Assembly: GCF_943736975.1 (NCBI RefSeq)
Contig: NZ_CALSFO010000001.1
Location: forward strand, 62,001 to 126,000
Direction: 5' to 3'
Length of the DNA: 64,000 bases
Origin: Streptococcus sp. Marseille-Q0941
Lineage (GTDB): Bacteria; Bacillota; Bacilli; Lactobacillales; Streptococcaceae
In this document: positions 48,658 to 58,806 of the stretch, piece after piece
Layout of the letters: every line of letters begins with the position of its first letter
Numbering within the stretch: the stretch's first letter is position 1
Program-made: the position numbers and the translations under genes
Notes under the pieces: generated by a model
Seen by the model: the letters and a program-made list of their open reading frames with translations, nothing else
Told to the model about the DNA's origin: nothing
The model's database searches: none

Positions 48658-49311
48658 CTATTTATGCTTTTGAGTAAGCAGGCCAGCTGCATCCATCTCC
48701 CGGATGAGTTGCTTGATTTCCGCTTCTTTGCCAGGCTTAACGGTGACGGTATCAATGTGTTTGATTGCCGAATTATCCTGAATATCCACCAAGGTCAAAG
48801 CTTTTTCATAGAATGCAATTCCCTTTTTTAGACTTTCCTGATCATTCCAAAAGAGAATTGAGCAATTGGGATTAAATCTCTTTCCGATTTCTTGGAGATA
48901 CTTCTCGCTTTCTTTCTCTAAAAACTGCAATAAACCATGATTGAACAAGTTATCCCCTACTTTATAGTATGAAATCTCTCCTGTCTGTAGGACATAGACT
49001 TCGAGTCGGTTTTTGGTGAGTTTTGGACTTTCTTTTAGGACGGTGTGACTATTGATAACCTCATCTGAGAAAGTAACATAAAAATTTAAGCCTCCACCCT
49101 CGAATTGATAGTGTCCATTTGATTCTACTTTCTTAGGAGGCATGTCAAGGGAGATAAAGATTTGTTTTAAGGCTTCATTCCCCTCACGGATGTCACTCGG
49201 TGAGGCCTTGAAAAGATTGGCCACTAGTAGAAATGCTAGGGCCGCAAGAAGACAGAGACAGCCACAAGGGATCGCGATGACCTTCGCTAGAACTTTTAAA
49301 AACTGTTTCAT
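48658..49311 (-). CDS. Uncharacterised membrane-anchored protein
   Basis: 217 residues from ATG 49311 (MKQFLKVLAKVIAIPCGCL), eight bases after GGGAGG; the GTG at 49317 is too near that site. One N-terminal hydrophobic segment (about 8-32) with cysteines (PCGCLCLLAALAFLLVA) could be a membrane anchor or an atypical lipoprotein signal. The rest is soluble, probably extracellular, with HYQFEGGGLNFYVTFSDEV. I do not recognise a family. Minus-strand neighbour of a small coiled-coil protein and the HIT gene. Confidence 0.75.
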   Translation of the reverse strand: MKQFLKVLAKVIAIPCGCLCLLAALAFLLVANLFKASPSDIREGNEALKQIFISLDMPPKKVESNGHYQFEGGGLNFYVTFSDEVINSHTVLKESPKLTKNRLEVYVLQTGEISYYKVGDNLFNHGLLQFLEKESEKYLQEIGKRFNPNCSILFWNDQESLKKGIAFYEKALTLVDIQDNSAIKHIDTVTVKPGKEAEIKQLIREMDAAGLLTQKHK

Positions 49312-49380
49312 TTTCACTCCCTCCCTTTTCTGTTCGAATCTAGTAACCCAAAATGGATTTAAGGAAAGTTGGAGGATTTT

Positions 49381-49659
49381 TTATTCTTGTTTTTCTTCTT
49401 GGAGGATCGTCATTCTGGTTTGGAAATCTTTTTCCAAGACTTTGAATTTATAGGTTAAATCTTTTTGGTATTCCTTGATAAGGGCTTTTTGTTGGTCGAT
49501 GATTTGTAGGCTGTTTTGGATGATATCCAAATCATCCTTGATAGCTTCGACGCGGTCAGTTGTATCTAGCACTTCATCCTGAATGGCTTGGCGATTTTTG
49601 ACGACAAAATAACTTCCGGCTGCAGCTCCTACGAAGAGTAGTAGATTTGATAATTTCAT
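49381..49659 (-). CDS. Small membrane/coiled-coil protein
   Basis: 92 residues: one N-terminal hydrophobic segment (LLLFVGAAAGSYFVV, about 5-20), then a long helix with heptad character to the end (VEAIKDDLDIIQNSLQIIDQ). Resembles YtxH-like small envelope proteins in layout. Starts 9 bases after the HIT gene stop, so co-transcribed. Function unknown. Confidence 0.75.
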   Translation of the reverse strand: MKLSNLLLFVGAAAGSYFVVKNRQAIQDEVLDTTDRVEAIKDDLDIIQNSLQIIDQQKALIKEYQKDLTYKFKVLEKDFQTRMTILQEEKQE

Positions 49660-49668
49660 GGCAACTCC

Positions 49669-50079
49669 TTAAGCGTTTTTAATGGTTTCAGCGACTTGGG
49701 CAAGTTTGTCAAAGTCAGGTTCGTGGGCGATAAAGTCAATCTTGAGGTCATCTTCTGCACCGTAGCGAGGTACGAGGTGCACGTGAGTATGAAAGACCGT
49801 TTGACCAGCAACTTCCTCGCAGTTAGCAATGATATTCATACCCTTGGCTTTAGTAGCTGCCATGACTTTTTGTGCGACCAATGGAACCTTAGCAAACAGT
49901 TGACTAGCGCTCGTTGCATCCATGTCTAAAAGATTGCGATGGTGTTCTTTGGGTACGACCAGGGTATGACCAGGTGTTACTTGAGAAATATCAAGAAAGG
50001 CAAGAACTTGTTCATCCTCATAAACCTTGGCTGCAGGGATTTCTCCTGCTAAAATCTTACAAAAAATACAATCTGACAT
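49669..50079 (-). CDS. hit: HIT family protein
   Basis: 136 residues from ATG 50079 (MSDCIFCKILAGEIPAAKV), behind AGAGGTGG; the GTG at 50088 lies inside that site. Histidine triad nucleotide hydrolase/transferase: FHTHVHLVPRYG is the HxHxHxx motif, and CIFC near the start fits the zinc-binding subgroup. Divergent from ecsA with overlapping -10 elements (TATAAT 50110-50115 on plus and 50129-50124 on minus). Confidence 0.93.
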   Translation of the reverse strand: MSDCIFCKILAGEIPAAKVYEDEQVLAFLDISQVTPGHTLVVPKEHHRNLLDMDATSASQLFAKVPLVAQKVMAATKAKGMNIIANCEEVAGQTVFHTHVHLVPRYGAEDDLKIDFIAHEPDFDKLAQVAETIKNA

Positions 50080-50146
50080 AAAAACCACCTCTAGTGTATT
50101 GAATTTTGATATAATATAGCTACATTATACCAGATTCGGAGAAAAT

Positions 50147-50878
50147 ATGTTAGAAATTAAAAACCTGACAGGAGGCTATGTTCACGTACCTGTCTTGAAG
50201 GATGTATCTTTTACAGTAGAGAGTGGACAGTTGGTTGGTTTGATTGGCTTGAATGGTGCAGGTAAATCAACAACGATCAATGAGATTATCGGACTTTTGA
50301 CACCCTACAGTGGGGAGATTAAAATTGATGGTTTAACTCTACGTGAGGATGCTACGAGCTATCGCAAGAAGATTGGCTATATTCCTGAAACTCCTAGCTT
50401 GTACGAGGAATTGACTCTCAGAGAACATATCGAGACAGTCGCTATGGCTTATGGTGTTGAACAGAGTATCGCTTTTGAACGTGTAGAGCCCCTTTTAAAA
50501 ATGTTTCGTTTGGATCAAAAGTTGGATTGGTTCCCGGTTCATTTTTCAAAAGGGATGAAACAAAAGGTTATGATTATCTGTGCCTTTGTCGTTGATCCAA
50601 GTCTCTTTATTGTAGATGAACCTTTTCTTGGTCTTGATCCCTTGGCGATTTCAGACTTGATTCAACTTTTAGAAGCCGAAAAGAAAAAAGGAAAGTCTAT
50701 CCTCATGAGTACCCATGTCCTTGATTCAGCTGAAAAAATGTGCGACTCTTTTGTCATTCTCCATAAAGGTCAAGTAAGGGCCAAAGGCAATCTCCAGCAA
50801 CTCCGAGAAGCTTTTGCCATGCCAGATGCAAGTCTCAATGATATTTATTTGGCTCTGACCAAAGAGGAGGAACTATGA
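50147..50878 (+). CDS. ecsA: ABC transporter ATP-binding protein, EcsA-like
   Basis: 243 residues. Walker A LIGLNGAGKSTTINEI (about 32-47), the ABC signature in the form HFSKGMKQK, Walker B LFIVDEPFLGLDPLA, switch His in MSTHVLDSAEKM. Pairs with the permease that begins four bases before its stop. The Ecs system of Bacilli affects protein secretion and regulated intramembrane proteolysis; the transported substrate is unknown. The next-door HIT gene (hit-ecsAB) is the classic arrangement and supports the name. Confidence 0.92.
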   Translation: MLEIKNLTGGYVHVPVLKDVSFTVESGQLVGLIGLNGAGKSTTINEIIGLLTPYSGEIKIDGLTLREDATSYRKKIGYIPETPSLYEELTLREHIETVAMAYGVEQSIAFERVEPLLKMFRLDQKLDWFPVHFSKGMKQKVMIICAFVVDPSLFIVDEPFLGLDPLAISDLIQLLEAEKKKGKSILMSTHVLDSAEKMCDSFVILHKGQVRAKGNLQQLREAFAMPDASLNDIYLALTKEEEL

Positions 50879-51924
50879 AGGACTTGTTTTTAAAACGAAA
50901 ACAGGAATTTCGCAAGGAATGCTTGGGCTATCTTCGCTATGTGCTCAATGACCATTTTGTCTTGTTTTTGTTGGTTTTACTAGGATTTTTGGCTTATCAA
51001 TACAACCAGCTACTGCAAGATTTTCCTGAAAATCATTTACCAATCTTATTTTTAATTGGAATTGTTTCTGTTTTGCTCTTGTTTTGGGGTGGTATTGCGA
51101 CCTATCTAGAAGCTCCTGACAAACTCTTCCTCTTGGTGGCTGAAGAGAAGGTAAAAGACCACATCAAAAAGCAATCTCTCCTATCGTTCATCTTTTGGGT
51201 CAGTGTTCAAACGATGCTCTTGCTATTGATTGCTCCCTTGTTCTTAGCTATGGGCTTAGGTCTACCGATTTTTGGAGCCTATCTCTTTGTCTTAGGGCTT
51301 GTAAAATATGTGATTTTTCGTCAAAAATCCAGTAAATTTCTTGTTGGAAATGGACTAGACTGGGATTTACTGATTCTTCAAGAAAACAAAAGAAAGCAAT
51401 TTCTTCTTAGATTCTTTGCACTATTTACACAAGTTAAGGGAATTTCAAACAGTGTTAAGCGTCGAGCTTATCTGGATTTTATCCTCAAAGGAGTTCAGAA
51501 GGTACCGGGGAAAATCTGGCAGAATCTCTATCTTCGTTCCTATCTGAGAAATGGAGATTTATTCGCTCTGAGCTTGCGTCTTATCATCCTATCCTTATCA
51601 ACCCTCATCTTTATTGAGCAGTCCTGGATTGCAGTCGCAATTGTAATTTTATTCAATTATCTTTTATTATTCCAGCTCTTAGCGCTTTATCATGCCTTTG
51701 ACTATCAATATTTGACGCAATTATTTCCAGTAGGAAAGGGGCAAAAAGAGCGAGGATTAAAGGAGATTTTGAGAGCGATAGGATTGTTTGTCTTAATCTT
51801 AGAAAGTCTTGTAGGAATGGTTGTTTTCAAGGACAAAATCCTTATCTTCGTTCTTGTAGGAGCAGGTTTTGTATTGCAATTTCTTTATGTACCTTATCAA
51901 CTGAGAAGATTGGTTGACGAATAG
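50875..51924 (+). CDS. ecsB: ABC transporter permease, EcsB-like
   Basis: 349 residues, overlapping ecsA by four bases (ATGA). Six or more membrane helices: FVLFLLVLLGFLAY, PILFLIGIVSVLLLFWGG, a pair near 100-145, and a C-terminal cluster (LILSLSTLIFIEQSW, IGLFVLILESLVGMVVF, LIFVLVGAGFVLQFLYV). An amphipathic basic segment in the middle is probably cytoplasmic. Partner of EcsA. Confidence 0.9.
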   Translation: MKDLFLKRKQEFRKECLGYLRYVLNDHFVLFLLVLLGFLAYQYNQLLQDFPENHLPILFLIGIVSVLLLFWGGIATYLEAPDKLFLLVAEEKVKDHIKKQSLLSFIFWVSVQTMLLLLIAPLFLAMGLGLPIFGAYLFVLGLVKYVIFRQKSSKFLVGNGLDWDLLILQENKRKQFLLRFFALFTQVKGISNSVKRRAYLDFILKGVQKVPGKIWQNLYLRSYLRNGDLFALSLRLIILSLSTLIFIEQSWIAVAIVILFNYLLLFQLLALYHAFDYQYLTQLFPVGKGQKERGLKEILRAIGLFVLILESLVGMVVFKDKILIFVLVGAGFVLQFLYVPYQLRRLVDE

Positions 51925-51971
51925 CATAAAAATTAGTAGAATGATAAGGAAACTTTATTCGGAGGAAAGAA

Positions 51972-52766
51972 ATGGACTTGGGTGATATTGAGCTAACGCT
52001 AACCCCTATATCTGGGAAGAGCGGGAAAGCTTATATGGGAAGTTATCCTGATGGAAAACGTGTTTTTATAAAAATGAATACTTCTCCAATCCTGCCTGGT
52101 TTAGCGAGAGAGCAAATTGCGCCACAATTGCTCTGGAGCCGTCGATTACCCGATGGCCGTGATATGTGTGCTCAGGAGTGGTTGACAGGAAAAATTTTGA
52201 CGCCAAGTGATATGAACCGTAAACAAATTATCGATATTTTGACACGTTTACACCGTTCACGTCCCTTAATGACTCAATTAACACGCCTGGGTTATGCCTT
52301 GGAAACACCTTCGGATTTGCTACAGTCATGGGTAAATAAGGCTCCAGATGCTCTAAAAAATAACCAGTATCTTCGTATGGTTTTAGGGGATTTGCGCGAA
52401 AATCTTCCTAATTTTAGGGAGGATTATGCAACCATAGTCCATGGCGATGTGCGTCATAGTAATTGGATTGAGACTGAAAGTGGCTTAATTTATCTAGTAG
52501 ACTGGGATTCAGTTCGCTTGACTGATCGTATGTTTGATGTAGCCCATATGCTTTGTCACTATATTCCAGAGTATCAATGGCAAGAGTGGTTGACTAATTA
52601 TGGCTATAAATACAATCAAACAGTCTTGAATAAGTTATATTGGTATGCTCAACTGTCATTTTTGAGTCTGATTACCAAATATTATGAAAATCAAGATTTG
52701 GATAATGTGAATCGGGAGATCTATGCTTTGCGTACCTTCCGAGATAAGTATGGAAAGAAGAAATGA
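51972..52766 (+). CDS. ccrZ: Cell cycle regulator CcrZ (choline-kinase-like phosphotransferase)
   Basis: 264 residues, aminoglycoside/choline kinase fold. Brenner motif H157-G-D159-V-R-H-S-N-W and metal-binding [19 protein letters not shown]. In pneumococcus this protein links division to replication at midcell and phosphorylates ribose derivatives (known from the family). Recognised by sequence and by the trmB overlap: its TGA overlaps the trmB ATG. CGGAGGAAAG precedes the ATG. Confidence 0.9.
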   Translation: MDLGDIELTLTPISGKSGKAYMGSYPDGKRVFIKMNTSPILPGLAREQIAPQLLWSRRLPDGRDMCAQEWLTGKILTPSDMNRKQIIDILTRLHRSRPLMTQLTRLGYALETPSDLLQSWVNKAPDALKNNQYLRMVLGDLRENLPNFREDYATIVHGDVRHSNWIETESGLIYLVDWDSVRLTDRMFDVAHMLCHYIPEYQWQEWLTNYGYKYNQTVLNKLYWYAQLSFLSLITKYYENQDLDNVNREIYALRTFRDKYGKKK

Positions 52767-53398
52767 GAGTTAGAAATCGTAAAGGTGCAACAGAACTGTT
52801 AGAGGCTAATCCGCAGTACGTTGTCTTAAATCCCGAAGAAGCTAAAGGAAAGTGGCGAGATTTGTTTGGCAATGACAACCCAATCCATGTCGAGGTTGGT
52901 AGCGGGAAAGGTGCTTTTGTATCAGGAATGGCCAAACAAAATCCTGATATCAACTATATTGGAATTGATATTCAGAAGTCTGTATTAAGCTATGCTTTGG
53001 ATAAGGTATTGGAAGTTGGAGTTCCTAACATTAAACTTTTATGGGTCGATGGTTCAGAGTTGACTGATTATTTTGAAAATGGTGAAATTGACCGTTTGTA
53101 CTTGAACTTCTCAGATCCATGGCCTAAAAAACGCCATGAGAAGCGTCGTTTGACCTACAAGAGCTTTTTGGATACCTTCAAGCGAATCTTGCCTGAGCAT
53201 GGTGAAATTCATTTCAAGACAGATAATCGAGGTCTCTTCGAATATAGTCTAGTAAGTTTTTCACAATACGGGATGAAGCTCAATGGAGTATGGTTAGATT
53301 TGCATGCCAGCGACTTTGAGGGAAATGTTATGACTGAATACGAGAAAAAATTCTCTAGCAAAGGTCAGGTTATCTATCGAGTCGAGGCAGAATTTTAA
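52763..53398 (+). CDS. trmB: tRNA (guanine-46-N7)-methyltransferase
   Basis: 211 residues. Makes m7G46 in the tRNA variable loop. Seen: [16 protein letters not shown] (SAM loop, about 42-57), [36 protein letters not shown] (the family signature) and [13 protein letters not shown]. Translationally coupled to ccrZ by the ATGA overlap. A short spacer with a new promoter follows before rimP. Confidence 0.97.
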   Translation: MRVRNRKGATELLEANPQYVVLNPEEAKGKWRDLFGNDNPIHVEVGSGKGAFVSGMAKQNPDINYIGIDIQKSVLSYALDKVLEVGVPNIKLLWVDGSELTDYFENGEIDRLYLNFSDPWPKKRHEKRRLTYKSFLDTFKRILPEHGEIHFKTDNRGLFEYSLVSFSQYGMKLNGVWLDLHASDFEGNVMTEYEKKFSSKGQVIYRVEAEF

Positions 53399-53455
53399 GA
53401 AATAACTTAAAATCAAGTAGTATAAGTGCTTATGCTTTACATAGGTCCTTAAACG

Positions 53456-53464
53456 TGCTATACT
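53456..53464 (+). promoter_or_regulatory. Extended -10 promoter of the rimP-nusA-infB operon
   Basis: TGCTATACT, with predicted transcript start near 53471. The leader then holds a hairpin AGAGGCG / CGCCTCT (53485-53511) before the ribosome site AGGAGGTG. Confidence 0.5.
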
Positions 53465-53524
53465 GATAGTAAGAATATGAGAAAGAGAGGCGGGGAAATA
53501 TCTTCGCCTCTTGCTTATGAGGAG

Positions 53525-54004
53525 GTGGACGCAATCGCAACAATCGTAGAATTAGTCAGAGAAGTAGTAGAACCTGTCATCCAAGCACCTTTCGAGCTCG
53601 TGGATATCGAGTATGGAAAGATTGGCAGTGACATGATTCTCAGTATTTTTGTAGATAAACCCGAAGGAATTACCTTGAACGACACGGCAGACCTGACAGA
53701 AATTATCAGTCCTGTCCTAGACACCATCAAGCCCGATCCCTTCCCAGAACAATATTTCCTAGAAGTGACGAGTCCTGGTTTGGAGCGTCCTTTGAAAACC
53801 AAGGAAGCTGTAGCTGGAGCAGTTGGGAAATACATTCACGTTGGTCTTTATAAGGCCATCGACAAGCAGAAAGTCTTTGAGGGAACCTTGCTGGCCTTTG
53901 AAGAAGACGAGTTGACGATGGAATATATGGACAAGACTCGCAAGAAAACAGTCCAAATTCCATACAGATTGGTATCAAAAGCACGTTTAGCAGTAAAATT
54001 ATAG
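53525..54004 (+). CDS. rimP: Ribosome maturation factor RimP (start uncertain)
   Basis: 159 residues if started at GTG 53525 ([18 protein letters not shown]), the form I know from pneumococcus. 30S assembly factor. Seen: [40 protein letters not shown] and the C-terminal SH3-like domain. The start is odd: AGGAGGTG (53520-53527) overlaps this GTG, giving no spacing. The in-frame ATC at 53534 stands eight bases after AGGAGG, the ideal distance. ATG 53477 (MRKRGG) is in frame but encodes leader-like residues over the hairpin. First gene of the nusA-infB operon. Confidence 0.88.
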   Translation: MDAIATIVELVREVVEPVIQAPFELVDIEYGKIGSDMILSIFVDKPEGITLNDTADLTEIISPVLDTIKPDPFPEQYFLEVTSPGLERPLKTKEAVAGAVGKYIHVGLYKAIDKQKVFEGTLLAFEEDELTMEYMDKTRKKTVQIPYRLVSKARLAVKL

Positions 54005-54045
54005 AAAGAAAGGATAGCTTTTGAGAATTCAAAAGTAAAAAAAAC

Positions 54046-55182
54046 ATGAGTAAAGAAATGCTAGAGGCCTTCCGCATTTTGGAAGAAGACAAGGGAATCA
54101 AGAAAGAAGATATCATTGACGCAGTAGTAGAATCACTTCGTTCTGCTTATCGCAGACGCTATGGTCAATCAGACAGTGTAGCTATCGATTTCAACGAAAA
54201 AACAGGTGACTTTACTGTCTATACTGTCCGTGAAGTTGTTGATGAAGTATTTGATAGCCGTTTGGAAATCAGCTTGAAAGATGCTCTTGCCATTAATTCA
54301 GCCTATGAGCTTGGTGACAAAATCAAGTTTGAAGAAGCACCAGGAGAGTTTGGTCGTGTTGCAGCCCAATCTGCTAAACAAACGATCATGGAAAAGATGC
54401 GCAAGCAAACACGTGCTATTACCTACAATACTTACAAAGAGCATGAACAAGAAATCATGTCAGGTACAGTAGAACGTTTTGATAACCGCTTCATTTATGT
54501 TAACCTTGGTAGCATCGAAGCCCAATTGTCAAAACAAGACCAAATCCCTGGAGAAGTTTTTGCTTCTCATGACCGTATTGAAGTCTATGTCTACAAAGTT
54601 GAAGACAACCCTCGTGGAGTTAATGTCTTCGTTAGCCGTAGCCATCCAGAAATGATCAAACGTTTGATGGAACAAGAAATTCCAGAAGTATATGATGGAA
54701 CTGTTGAAATCATGAGCGTCGCTCGTGAAGCAGGTGACCGTACTAAAGTTGCTGTTCGTAGCCACAATCCAAACGTGGACGCTATCGGGACAATCGTTGG
54801 TCGTGGTGGTGCCAATATCAAGAAGATCACCAGCAAGTTCCACCCAGCTCGCTATGATGCTAAGAGCGACCGTATGATTCCTGTTGAAGAAAACATCGAT
54901 GTTATCGAGTGGGTAGCGGATCCAGCTGAGTTTATCTACAATGCCATCGCACCTGCAGAGGTTGACCAAGTTATCTTTGATGAAAACGACAGCAAACGTG
55001 CTTTAGTCGTTGTGCCAGATAACAAACTATCTCTTGCAATTGGTCGTCGTGGGCAAAATGTTCGCTTAGCAGCTCATTTGACGGGTTACCGTATCGATAT
55101 CAAGTCTGCCAGTGAGTTTGAAGCTATGGAAGAAGCAGATCAAGTTGATTACGCAGTTGCGGATGAATTTATTGAAGAATAA
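54046..55182 (+). CDS. nusA: Transcription termination/antitermination factor NusA
   Basis: 378 residues, the short Gram-positive form without C-terminal acidic repeats. N-terminal RNA polymerase-binding domain (MLEAFRILEEDKGIKKE), S1 domain (about 130-200, GTVERFDNRFIYVNLG), KH1 (TIVGRGGANIKKI) and KH2 (LAIGRRGQNVRLAAHLTGYR). Modulates pausing and termination. Second gene of the rimP operon; ylxR follows after 21 bases. Confidence 0.97.
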   Translation: MSKEMLEAFRILEEDKGIKKEDIIDAVVESLRSAYRRRYGQSDSVAIDFNEKTGDFTVYTVREVVDEVFDSRLEISLKDALAINSAYELGDKIKFEEAPGEFGRVAAQSAKQTIMEKMRKQTRAITYNTYKEHEQEIMSGTVERFDNRFIYVNLGSIEAQLSKQDQIPGEVFASHDRIEVYVYKVEDNPRGVNVFVSRSHPEMIKRLMEQEIPEVYDGTVEIMSVAREAGDRTKVAVRSHNPNVDAIGTIVGRGGANIKKITSKFHPARYDAKSDRMIPVEENIDVIEWVADPAEFIYNAIAPAEVDQVIFDENDSKRALVVVPDNKLSLAIGRRGQNVRLAAHLTGYRIDIKSASEFEAMEEADQVDYAVADEFIEE

Positions 55183-55203
55183 AAGCTACTAGAGGAGGGA
55201 AAG

Positions 55204-55497
55204 ATGAAAACAAGAAAAATCCCTTTGCGCAAGTCTGTTGTATCTAACGAAGTGATTGATAAGCGTGATTTACTCCGTATTGTCAAGAACAAAGAAGGTG
55301 AGGTCTTTATCGACCCGACAGGCAAGGCTAATGGCCGTGGCGCTTATATCAAGCTAGACAATGCAGAAGCCCTAGAGGCCAAAAAGAAAAAAGTCTTTAA
55401 CCGTAGCTTTAACATGGAAGTTGAAGAAAGCTTTTATGACGAGTTGATCGCTTATGTTGATCACAAAGTAAAAAGAAGAGAGTTAGGACTTGAATAA
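55204..55497 (+). CDS. ylxR: YlxR family RNA-binding protein
   Basis: 97 residues. DUF448/YlxR family: KTRKIPLRKSVVSNEV, LLRIVKNKEGEVFIDPTGKA and NGRGAYIK are the family hallmarks. Basic, probably nucleic-acid binding; reported in other Firmicutes as a nucleoid-associated regulator or RNase P partner. AGAGGAGGG before the ATG; its end overlaps the next gene by eight bases. Confidence 0.93.
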   Translation: MKTRKIPLRKSVVSNEVIDKRDLLRIVKNKEGEVFIDPTGKANGRGAYIKLDNAEALEAKKKKVFNRSFNMEVEESFYDELIAYVDHKVKRRELGLE

Positions 55498-55789
55498 GCA
55501 AAAGATAAGCAATCTCTTGGGACTGGCTCAGCGAGCAGGCCGGATCATATCGGGTGAGGAACTGGTGGTCAAGGCCATTCAAGACCAGAAAGTAAAGCTG
55601 GTATTTCTAGCCCATGATGCTGGACCCAATCTGACCAAGAAGATTCATGATAAAAGTGACTATTATCAAGTAGAAGTTATTACCGTGTTTTCAACACTGG
55701 AATTAAGCATAGCAGTCGGAAAATCAAGAAAGGTTTTAGCTGTAACAGATGCTGGATTTACAAAGAAAATGAGGTCTCTTATGGAATAG
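55490..55789 (+). CDS. ylxQ: L7Ae/L30e-family ribosomal-like protein YlxQ
   Basis: 99 residues from TTG 55490, overlapping the ylxR stop. L7Ae fold: [38 protein letters not shown], and [16 protein letters not shown]. Binds kink-turn RNA in related proteins; exact role unknown. Conserved neighbour of nusA-ylxR-infB in Firmicutes. Confidence 0.92.
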   Translation: MNKQKISNLLGLAQRAGRIISGEELVVKAIQDQKVKLVFLAHDAGPNLTKKIHDKSDYYQVEVITVFSTLELSIAVGKSRKVLAVTDAGFTKKMRSLME

Positions 55790-55805
55790 AAGAGGAGGAC
55801 ATGAT

Positions 55806-58556
55806 TTGTCTAAGAAAAGATTGTACGAAATCGCAAAAGAACTTGGAAAAGAAAGTAAGGAAGTTGTAGCGCGTGCAAAAGAGTTGGGCTTGGAAGTAAA
55901 AAGCCATGCATCAAGCGTAGAGGCAACGGCCGCTGAAAAAATCGTAGCTAGCTTTAAACCTGCTACTCCTAAAGCTGAAGTAAAACCTGCAGCACCAAAA
56001 GCAAGTGAAGTGAAGGTGGAAAGTAAACCAGCTACGCCGGCAACTCCAAAGGAAGAAAAAGTTGTAGCTGCAAGACCACAGAGTCGAAACTTTAAGGCGG
56101 AACGTGAGGCGCGTGCAAAAGAGCAAGCGGAAAGACGTAAGCAAAACAAAGGTAACAACCGTGACCAACAACAAAACGGTAACCGTCAAAAGAACGATAA
56201 CCGTAATGGTGGGAAACCTGGTCAAGGAAACCGTGACAATCGTCGTTTTAACGACCAAGGGAAGAAACCTCAAGGTCAAGGGAATCGTGGCAATGATTAT
56301 CGCCAACAAACCGATAATCGTTCCAACCAAGCTGGTCCTCGCATTGACTTCAAAGCTCGTGCAGCAGCTCTGAAAGCAGAGCAAAATGCGGAGTACGCAC
56401 GTTCAAGCGAGGAACGCTACAAACAGTCTCAAGTTGCCAAAGAAGCCTTGGCTCAAGCTAATAAACGCAAGGAGCCAGAGGAAATCTTTGAGGAAGCTGC
56501 CAAACTAGCTGAACAAAGTCAGCCTGTAGTTGAAGTAACTCCTGTAGCTCCTGTAGTCAAAGAGGCTGTAGTGGATACACGTCGTAAAAAGCAAGCTCGA
56601 CCAAACAAAGATCGTGATGATTATGATCACGAGGAAGATGGTCCTAGAAAACAACAAAAGAATCGAAGTAGTCAGAATCAAGTGAGAAATCAAAGAAATA
56701 GTAACTGGAATAACAATAAGAAAAATAAAAAAGGCAATAAACAAAACAACCGTAATCAGGCTCCAAAACCTATTACAGAGCGTAAATTCCATGAATTGCC
56801 AACAGAATTTGAATACACAGATGGTATGACTGTTGCGGAAATCGCAAAACGTATCAAACGTGAACCAGCTGAGATTGTTAAGAAACTATTTATGATGGGC
56901 GTTATGGCCACTCAAAACCAATCTTTGGATGGAGAAACAATCGAACTCCTCATGGTTGATTATGGAATTGAAGCTAAACAAAAGGTAGAAGTGGACAATG
57001 CGGATATCGAACGTTTCTTCGTAGAAGATGGATATCTAAATGAAGACAAGTTGGTTGAACGTCCACCAGTTGTAACCATCATGGGACACGTTGACCATGG
57101 TAAAACAACCCTTTTGGATACCCTTCGTAATTCTCGTGTCGCTACAGGTGAAGCAGGTGGGATCACTCAGCATATTGGTGCCTACCAGATTGAGGAAAAT
57201 GGCAAGAAGATTACCTTCCTTGATACACCAGGACACGCGGCCTTTACTTCTATGCGTGCACGTGGTGCCTCTGTTACCGATATTACGATCTTGGTCGTAG
57301 CGGCAGATGATGGGGTTATGCCTCAAACTATCGAAGCCATCAACCACTCAAAAGCTGCGAATGTTCCAATCATCGTTGCTATTAACAAGATTGATAAGCC
57401 AGGTGCAAACCCAGAACGCGTTATCGGCGAATTGGCTGAACACGGTGTTATGTCAACAGCTTGGGGTGGAGATTCTGAGTTTGTAGAAATCTCAGCCAAA
57501 TTCAACCAAAATATCGATGAACTCTTGGAAACAGTTCTTCTTGTAGCTGAAATCCAAGAACTCAAAGCAGACCCAACCGTTCGTGCGATCGGGACCGTTA
57601 TCGAAGCTCGTTTGGATAAAGGAAAAGGTGCGGTTGCGACCCTTCTTGTTCAACAAGGTACTTTGAATGTTCAAGACCCAATCGTTGTTGGTAATACTTT
57701 CGGACGTGTCCGTGCCATGACCAATGACCTTGGACGTCGTGTTAAGGTTGCGGGACCTTCAACACCGGTATCAATCACTGGTTTGAACGAAGCACCTATG
57801 GCGGGTGATCACTTTGCCGTTTATGAAGATGAAAAATCTGCTCGTGCAGCTGGTGAAGAACGTGCCAAACGTGCTCTTATGAAGCAACGTCAAGCTACAC
57901 AACGTGTTAGCCTTGAGAACCTCTTTGATACTCTTAAAGCTGGTGAACTTAAGTCTGTTAACGTCATCATCAAGGCTGACGTACAAGGTTCTGTTGAAGC
58001 CCTTTCTGCATCACTTCAAAAGATTGACGTGGAAGGTGTGAAAGTGACGATTGTTCACTCAGCAGTTGGTGCTATCAATGAATCTGACGTGACTCTTGCC
58101 GAAGCTTCAAATGCCTTTATCATTGGTTTCAACGTACGTCCTACACCGCAAGCTCGTCAACAAGCAGAAGCCGACGATGTAGAAATCCGTCTCCACAGCA
58201 TTATCTACAAGGTTATCGAAGAGATGGAAGAAGCCATGAAGGGTATGCTTGATCCAGAATTTGAAGAAAAAGTGATCGGTGAAGCGATTATCCGTGAAAC
58301 CTTTAAAGTCTCTAAAGTGGGAACAATCGGTGGATTTATGGTTACTAGCGGTAAAGTTACCCGTGACTCTAAAGTCCGTGTTATTCGTGACGGTGTCGTT
58401 ATCTACGACGGTGAACTTGCGAGTTTGAAACACTATAAAGATGACGTCAAGGAAGTTACAAACGGCCGTGAAGGTGGTCTCATGATTGATGGCTACAATG
58501 ATATCAAGACTGATGATGTGATTGAGGCCTATATCATGGAAGAAATCAAACGATAA
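55806..58556 (+). CDS. infB: Translation initiation factor IF-2
   Basis: 916 residues from TTG 55806 ([17 protein letters not shown]), seven bases after GGAGG; the ATG at 55801 is out of frame. GTPase that brings fMet-tRNA to the 30S subunit. Short N-terminal IF2 domain, a long basic, Asn/Gln/Arg-rich linker (about 90-330), second IF2N domain, then the G domain with [14 protein letters not shown] (about 426), DTPGHAAF and NKIDKP. Domains II, III and IV follow, ending in YIMEEIKR. The linker is low-complexity, as usual in streptococci. Confidence 0.97.
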   Translation: MSKKRLYEIAKELGKESKEVVARAKELGLEVKSHASSVEATAAEKIVASFKPATPKAEVKPAAPKASEVKVESKPATPATPKEEKVVAARPQSRNFKAEREARAKEQAERRKQNKGNNRDQQQNGNRQKNDNRNGGKPGQGNRDNRRFNDQGKKPQGQGNRGNDYRQQTDNRSNQAGPRIDFKARAAALKAEQNAEYARSSEERYKQSQVAKEALAQANKRKEPEEIFEEAAKLAEQSQPVVEVTPVAPVVKEAVVDTRRKKQARPNKDRDDYDHEEDGPRKQQKNRSSQNQVRNQRNSNWNNNKKNKKGNKQNNRNQAPKPITERKFHELPTEFEYTDGMTVAEIAKRIKREPAEIVKKLFMMGVMATQNQSLDGETIELLMVDYGIEAKQKVEVDNADIERFFVEDGYLNEDKLVERPPVVTIMGHVDHGKTTLLDTLRNSRVATGEAGGITQHIGAYQIEENGKKITFLDTPGHAAFTSMRARGASVTDITILVVAADDGVMPQTIEAINHSKAANVPIIVAINKIDKPGANPERVIGELAEHGVMSTAWGGDSEFVEISAKFNQNIDELLETVLLVAEIQELKADPTVRAIGTVIEARLDKGKGAVATLLVQQGTLNVQDPIVVGNTFGRVRAMTNDLGRRVKVAGPSTPVSITGLNEAPMAGDHFAVYEDEKSARAAGEERAKRALMKQRQATQRVSLENLFDTLKAGELKSVNVIIKADVQGSVEALSASLQKIDVEGVKVTIVHSAVGAINESDVTLAEASNAFIIGFNVRPTPQARQQAEADDVEIRLHSIIYKVIEEMEEAMKGMLDPEFEEKVIGEAIIRETFKVSKVGTIGGFMVTSGKVTRDSKVRVIRDGVVIYDGELASLKHYKDDVKEVTNGREGGLMIDGYNDIKTDDVIEAYIMEEIKR

Positions 58557-58780
58557 TCATTTTTGCTCCTTTCTTAGGTGGTGAGGGACGCAAGCAAACC
58601 GCTGGTTTCATTGCTTATTTTTGAGCCTAGTGTCTCAAAAATCCCCTGTGATGGGACTGATAAATTAGTCCCATCACTTTCACCACAGCGAAAGAAGCGG
58701 ATGAGTTCAAATTGAACTTCGTTTCAATTTGAGCTGAAAATCAATAAATTAAAAATAGCTAGGTCTGCTGGCCTAGCTTT
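58557..58780. other. infB-rbfA intergenic region
   Basis: No gene. Holds copy 2 of the GTGGTG-type repeat (58567-58700) and a small hairpin AGCTAGG / CCTAGCT near 58757-58779 followed by TTTTGG, which may act as a weak terminator or pause in the operon. Confidence 0.55.
58567..58700 (-). repeat. GTGGTG-ended structured repeat, copy 2 (inverted)
   Basis: Opposite orientation to 44188-44322. On the minus strand it reads GTGGTGAAAG, hairpin GATGGGACT / AGTCCCATC, then the shared core with ATTTTTGAGAC and TAGGCTCAAAAATAAG, ending CTCACCACCTAAG. Confidence 0.7.
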
Positions 58781-58806
58781 TGGTTCAAAGTAGAGAAAGG
58801 AATATC

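Noticed and set aside
48595-48831. 78-codon plus-strand frame after dnaJ
   Set aside because: Begins in the dnaJ terminator and runs antisense through the 217-residue minus-strand gene; no ribosome site.
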